The position numbers and the translations under genes were made by a program. The notes beneath the pieces are model-generated. The model saw only the letters and a program-made list of their open reading frames with translations. It was not told where the DNA came from and did not search any database. DNA of 64,000 nt from Welwitschia mirabilis (taxonomy: Eukaryota > Gnetophyta > Gnetopsida > Welwitschiales): positions 8,585,711 through 8,649,710 of the forward strand of contig JBOZIK010000001.1 of the NCBI GenBank assembly GCA_051453625.1, read 5' to 3'. Below, piece after piece: positions 60,140-64,000 of the stretch (positions are counted from its first letter, which is position 1; each line of letters starts with the position of its first letter).

Positions 60140-61500
60140 CTTCTTTCTAAATAAATTCATAGATATACGAATGTCTTAAAATTGGGTGAATCCAATTTTA
60201 TCATTTTAAAATTCTTAAGTAAAAGATTACTAATCATAATAACTTTATAAAGTAATACATAAGTGAAGTTAAAGATGTTCAAGTGATAGCATGATGTCTA
60301 CCTAAGGAATTAGTTAAGAAGAAATTTAGACAATGATAGGAGAAAGGTCCTTCTCATTGAGAGGGGCTTTCAAAAGATAATTGTTTTTATCATATTCAAG
60401 GTTTCATCAGCAGATGACTCATAAATTTTTAAACTTTGTCCACTAAATTTTTTAATTTCCCTAGTGTTTGGATTGAAAATTTCAATTAAGCCATTAGAAT
60501 GAACTTTTTTCTATAAGATTAGAATCTAACCATTTAGAGGTTAACTTATTTATAAAAGGTGTACTTAGATATTATATAAAAGGATAAGTTTACTATGTTT
60601 AAATTGCTTATGAATAATCTTTTTATCATGTTTGAACTTGGCTTAGGCTTTATGAATGAGTTGACAATGTATAGCACTAATATAATTTTCATCTAAATGT
60701 TCAAGTTAGACTAAGAAAGTCTTAAGATTTTCATTCAAGTTTATAATGTTAAATTGATAGGTGAATCGATAGGAGTTATAACAAACATTAACTGGCAAGA
60801 TACAAACCTTCTTATATACAAGTTTATATAGTGAAAACCCTAGATAGTTTCACCAAATTATATGGTAAGCCTAAATAATATCATTAAGTTTAGGAAACCA
60901 AGTTTTCTTATTAATATAGACTAATTTTTGGAACATATTTTTAATTTCTTTATTCACAATTTTGGCATGGTCATTAGTTTGTAAATGATAAGCACATGTA
61001 ATTCTATATTCAATTCCAATGGATAAAATACGTTTTTAAAAAATTTTATTAATAAAATGGGTTATTTTATCACTAATGATGGTTTTAAAAAAACCAAAGC
61101 GTTGAAAGATATGAGTTTGGACAAAAATTGTAAACAATTTTGGCATCATTTCTAGTAGTAGAAATAGCTTCGACTCATTTGGTAACATAATCAACAGAAA
61201 TTAGGATGTACCTTTTATCATGAGAAGGTGGTTTAATAGGACCTATAAAGTCAATCCCTAAATAATAAAAAGGTTCACATTTAAGCATAGGTTTAAGAGG
61301 CATATCTTGAAAATGAGTTAGGCTACCATGAAATCAACAAGTATTTCACCTTCTAGTAAAGTCAAAATAGTCTTTAAAAAGGGTAGGTCAATAAAAACTA
61401 GAATGAAGAATTTTCATTATAGTAATTTAGCCACTAAAGTCTTTTCTACATACCTATCCATGGTAAGTATTAAATATTTCTAAGCTTTTCCATTTAAGCA
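60140..61500 (-). pseudogene. Integrase region of copy C (degenerate)
   Basis: The minus strand gives YVEKTLVAK, then SFY, stop, PTLFKDYFDFTRR (about 61,440-61,360), the region around the zinc-binding domain. FQDMPLKPMLKCEPFYYLGI then leads into DFIGPIKPPSHDKRYILISV and DYVTK, stop, VEA (about 61,300-61,170). GIDF.GP with the catalytic Asp is the start of the core. The Trp after YVTK is a TGA stop. Lower down the core end and the C-terminal GSVEI-type block can be followed only in pieces to about 60,400. Confidence 0.75.
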
Positions 61501-61769
61501 CACATTTATGCATGATTTAATATTTGCGTCTTTTATTAAAATGGGGTTCATTTCATTCATAGTCACTGATCCTATGAAGAAAATATTTTCATTAGTTATG
61601 ATTCCAATGCTAATACTTTTTTTTTATGGTAATAAGGTAGTTCGCAATATCAACATACTAGTGAGTAGAATGAGTGGAAGAGATGGCATCAAATTATGCA
61701 ATAGCAAATAGTTATTCATCTAGGAAGGAGTCATTTATGAAAAGTTTATCATGAGAACAAGAAATTCGA

Positions 61770-62130
61770 GATAAATGATCTGCAATGCTATTATTTTTTT
61801 CAACCTTATTAATGATGGTAAGATTAAATTATTACATGAGAAGGATTCACCTAATAAGTTTGACACTAGAATATTTCTTAATTATAAAATAGCATATGGT
61901 TACATGATCTGTGTAAACATTAATATGGAAGTTAAGAACATAGTGTCTAAGATGATGAAGACAAACGATGATGGCAAGCATTTCCATTTTAGTAGTAGTT
62001 TATTTGGATTGGGCTTTAGACAAATTTTTACTATGATAGGATATGTATTTAAAATCATTTTCATAATTTTGACCAAGAACCCCACCCACAGTAATGTTTC
62101 TTACATCACACATGAGTTTAAAATCTTTAG
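61770..62130 (-). pseudogene. RNase H region of copy C
   Basis: Blocks in order are FKLMCDVRNITVGGVLGQNY, ISYHSKNLSKAQSK, stop, TTTKMEMLAIIVCLHHLRHY, INVYTDHVTICYFI and KKYSSVKLIR. This is the full Ty3/gypsy RNase H pattern including the TTTEKE-like and TDH motifs, so copy C keeps the segment that copy A lost. Three stops and one frame change relative to RT make it non-functional. Shadow frames on the plus strand cover much of the same DNA. Confidence 0.8.
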
Positions 62131-62960
62131 TTCAATTAGAATCCATGATAATAGGTTTAGAAGAAATGTTTTCCTTAAGTGTATCAAATACAAGTTAACA
62201 TGAATCATGCTAATCAAATTTTTAGCATCTTTTTTGAGTAATAAGGAAAGGAATTTATAGACCTTGGCATAATCATAAATAAAACAATGATAGAAACTAT
62301 CATAACCAAGGAATGATCTAACTTGTTTGATATTGATTGGAGGAATAAGATTTTTAATGATACCAACTTTTATGGAGTTCATCCTAATCCCTTTCTTAGA
62401 AATATGGTGATCTAAAACAATTCCATTATTAACAAGGAGAAAACACTTTTCCCATCTCAAATGTAGATAACTTTATATACATTGATCCAATACTTTCTCT
62501 AATCTCTCTATGATTTATTCCAAAGTTTCATAAAAGATGGAAAAACTATTTATAAATATTTTAATAGAATCCTCTATTATGTTAGAAAAGATCCCTATCA
62601 TTACTTGTTAAAAAGTCCTAGGGGCATTGCAAAGTTTAAAAGACATTCATCTAAAGGAAAATGTTCCAAAGGATGAGGTAAAAGTTATTTTTTCTTGATC
62701 TTCACTTGCTATGCAAACCTTATTATGATCATTATACCCATCAAGAAAATAATAGTAGGCATGACCTTGGATTTTATTAAGCACTTAATCAAGAAAGGAT
62801 AAAGGACAATCATCCTTTTAGTGACATAATTAAGTTTTCTAAAATTAATGCACATTCTCTATTTCCCACCCTTTTTTGAAACTACTATCAAAGGGCTAAT
62901 CCACTCACTATTAGATATAGCATAGATGATCTCAAAATTCATAATTTTATAAATTTCATC
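62101..62960 (-). pseudogene. Reverse transcriptase region of copy C, catalytic aspartates lost
   Basis: The minus strand gives IIYAISNSEWISPLIVVSKK and GGK, stop, RMCINFRKL (about 62,910-62,835). The catalytic block reads FINSFSIF (62,559-62,536) instead of FMDDFS. The palm-thumb part is an open 120-codon frame (62,460-62,101) with WEKCFLLVNNGIVLDHHISK, KQVRSFLGYDSFYHCF and SLLLKKDA. This is an excellent match to the Athila-type pattern WEKCHFMV.EGIVLGH..S and RSFLGHAGFYRRF. The changed catalytic pair means this copy cannot encode an active RT. Confidence 0.85.
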
Positions 62961-63560
62961 TTTAAATACATACTTGAGGAGTAGGTTGAGCCTTATTTGG
63001 GGTTATCTAATAGGTTTAGCATTATCTTTAAGGTCAATTTTGTGTTGGACTATGGAAAGAGGAATGAAAACTAAGTCTTTATGGATCCAAGAAAAAGCAT
63101 CTTCTTTAGATGTCATAAGGAAGATCAATTTGGATTATTTTTAAAGAGTAAGAAGATAACTTATTATGAAAGGTTTCTTCATATGTTTAAATAGAAAAAT
63201 ATATTTTAGACATTTGGACAACTCCTTCAGTTATAAGTTAGAATTTTCACTTGTTGTCTTATCTGTTGTGGGGATAATAGACATTAGATGATACTCTTCA
63301 AAAAATATTTCTATTAAATAAACATGTTAGCTTTTTCTTAGTTGAAATATTCCTCATTCTCATACTTAAGATAGTGTATTTTAGTCAGGTCATCATATAA
63401 AATTAGTTCATATAGCATTATTAATCTCTCCTCAATTAGGTGATGTTGTAAAAATAAGGTTGGTTTAAGTTCTTCTTATAAGTTAAACTTATCTCCTATT
63501 TCATTTTTAATTACATCAAAAAATCAAATGATAAACTTCTTATTTCCTATATGACATTCC
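62961..63560 (-). pseudogene. Protease-RT linker of copy C
   Basis: This degenerate linker lies between the protease end and the first RT block. The minus strand is broken by stops and no domain is visible, as in the equivalent part of copy A. Confidence 0.5.
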
Positions 63561-63561
63561 A

Positions 63562-63915
63562 TTATTCTATTCGTGCATCAATGATATAGTAGACAAATTC
63601 ACAAAATGCTGTTCCTAAGAATAGTGGATAATATTCATCATGTTCTATCTCAATGATGACTACATTAATGGGGTAAAAATATTCCTCTATTTGGATGACT
63701 AGGTCCTTTATAATTCCTAAGGTTTTCTTTATTGAGGTATCAACCAATTTCAAGATGACTCATGTAGGTTCTATTCTATTTTCCAACCTAAATCTTTTAC
63801 ATATGTGAAGCGGTATAATGTTTACACTAGCTTCTATATCAATTAAAGCTTTTTGAATTCTTTTGTTTCCTTCTAAGGTGACATTCATGTCTCTGAATTT
63901 AAAACACTTTTTCAT
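63562..63915 (-). pseudogene. Retropepsin-like protease region of copy C
   Basis: The minus strand shows the active-site block KALIDIEASVNIIPLHICKR (catalytic Asp codon at 63,838-63,840 kept, following Gly changed to Glu). A 63-codon open frame then contains SIKKTLGIIKDLVIQIEEYF, INVVIIEIEHDEYYPLFLGT and YYIIDARIE, the usual C-terminal half of the Athila-type protease. The upstream part and gag are lost in the terminal N run (63,916-64,000). Confidence 0.75.
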
Positions 63916-64000
63916 NNNNNNNNNNNNNNNNNNNNNNNNNNNNNNNNNNNNNNNNNNNNNNNNNNNNNNNNNNNNNNNNNNNNNNNNNNNNNNNNNNNNN
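63916..64000. other. Assembly gap at the window end
   Basis: At least 85 N. The gag of copy C would be expected beyond it. Confidence 0.95.

Noticed and set aside
61775-62203. Plus-strand 142-codon open frame
   Set aside because: It is antisense to the RNase H region of copy C, whose motifs are clear on the minus strand.

Overview
This window looks like a repeat-rich stretch of a plant (probably flowering-plant) nuclear genome. It is very AT-rich, CG dinucleotides are visibly scarce, and nothing resembles prokaryotic gene organisation. What can be recognised is debris of plant transposable elements: Ty3/gypsy LTR retrotransposons whose short motifs fit the Athila group best, a LINE (L1-type) copy, CACTA-type DNA transposon ends and LTR-like repeats. 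I found no intact protein-coding host gene, tRNA or rRNA.

Layout. 1-14.6 kb: minus-strand Athila-like material in two overlapping, clearly non-identical copies. Copy A runs from mid-gag at 9,679 down through protease, RT, RNase H and integrase to about 4,130, then a 3' region to position 1. Copy B runs from its gag start at 12,191 down to protease at 9,780, with LTR-like sequence above it. 14.6-17.5 kb: more copies of the LTR-like repeat, with an array of 50-60 bp tandem units built around TGATGTCA-like cores. 17.6-20.5 kb: a promoter-like TATA/AATAAA pair, then a long degenerate plus-strand coding remnant of unknown identity with one convincing intron. 20.5-20.9 kb: the end of a minus-strand LTR with an initiator-Met-type primer binding site. 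25.9-26.35 kb: a possible CACTA-type end. 27.4 kb: a gag zinc-knuckle fragment. 28.15-29.82 kb: a LINE with 16-bp target-site duplications that keeps ORF1 but has lost nearly all of ORF2. 36.8-38.4 kb: an unidentified coding remnant. 43.3-49.5 kb: a candidate CACTA transposon with recognisable ends and subterminal repeats. 50.2-56.3 kb: a pair of diverged direct repeats that look like LTRs around a gag-linker-like interior. 56.3-57.6 kb: an LTR with a minus-strand TATA box, placed as the 3' LTR of Athila copy C, whose protease to integrase region occupies 60.1-63.9 kb.

How the parts relate. Nothing here works as an operating system today. The retrotransposon frames contain many stops and frameshifts, several at conserved Trp or Gln codons in the way expected from C-to-T decay of methylated DNA. 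One RT copy keeps its FMDD catalytic motif and another has FINS.

Assembly caution. Twenty runs of N are present. Many are exactly 100 bases long and are flanked by near-identical sequence, which points to contig ends that were scaffolded but not merged. Several apparent tandem duplications are therefore probably artefacts. All statements were made by reading the sequence; no alignment or database search was run.
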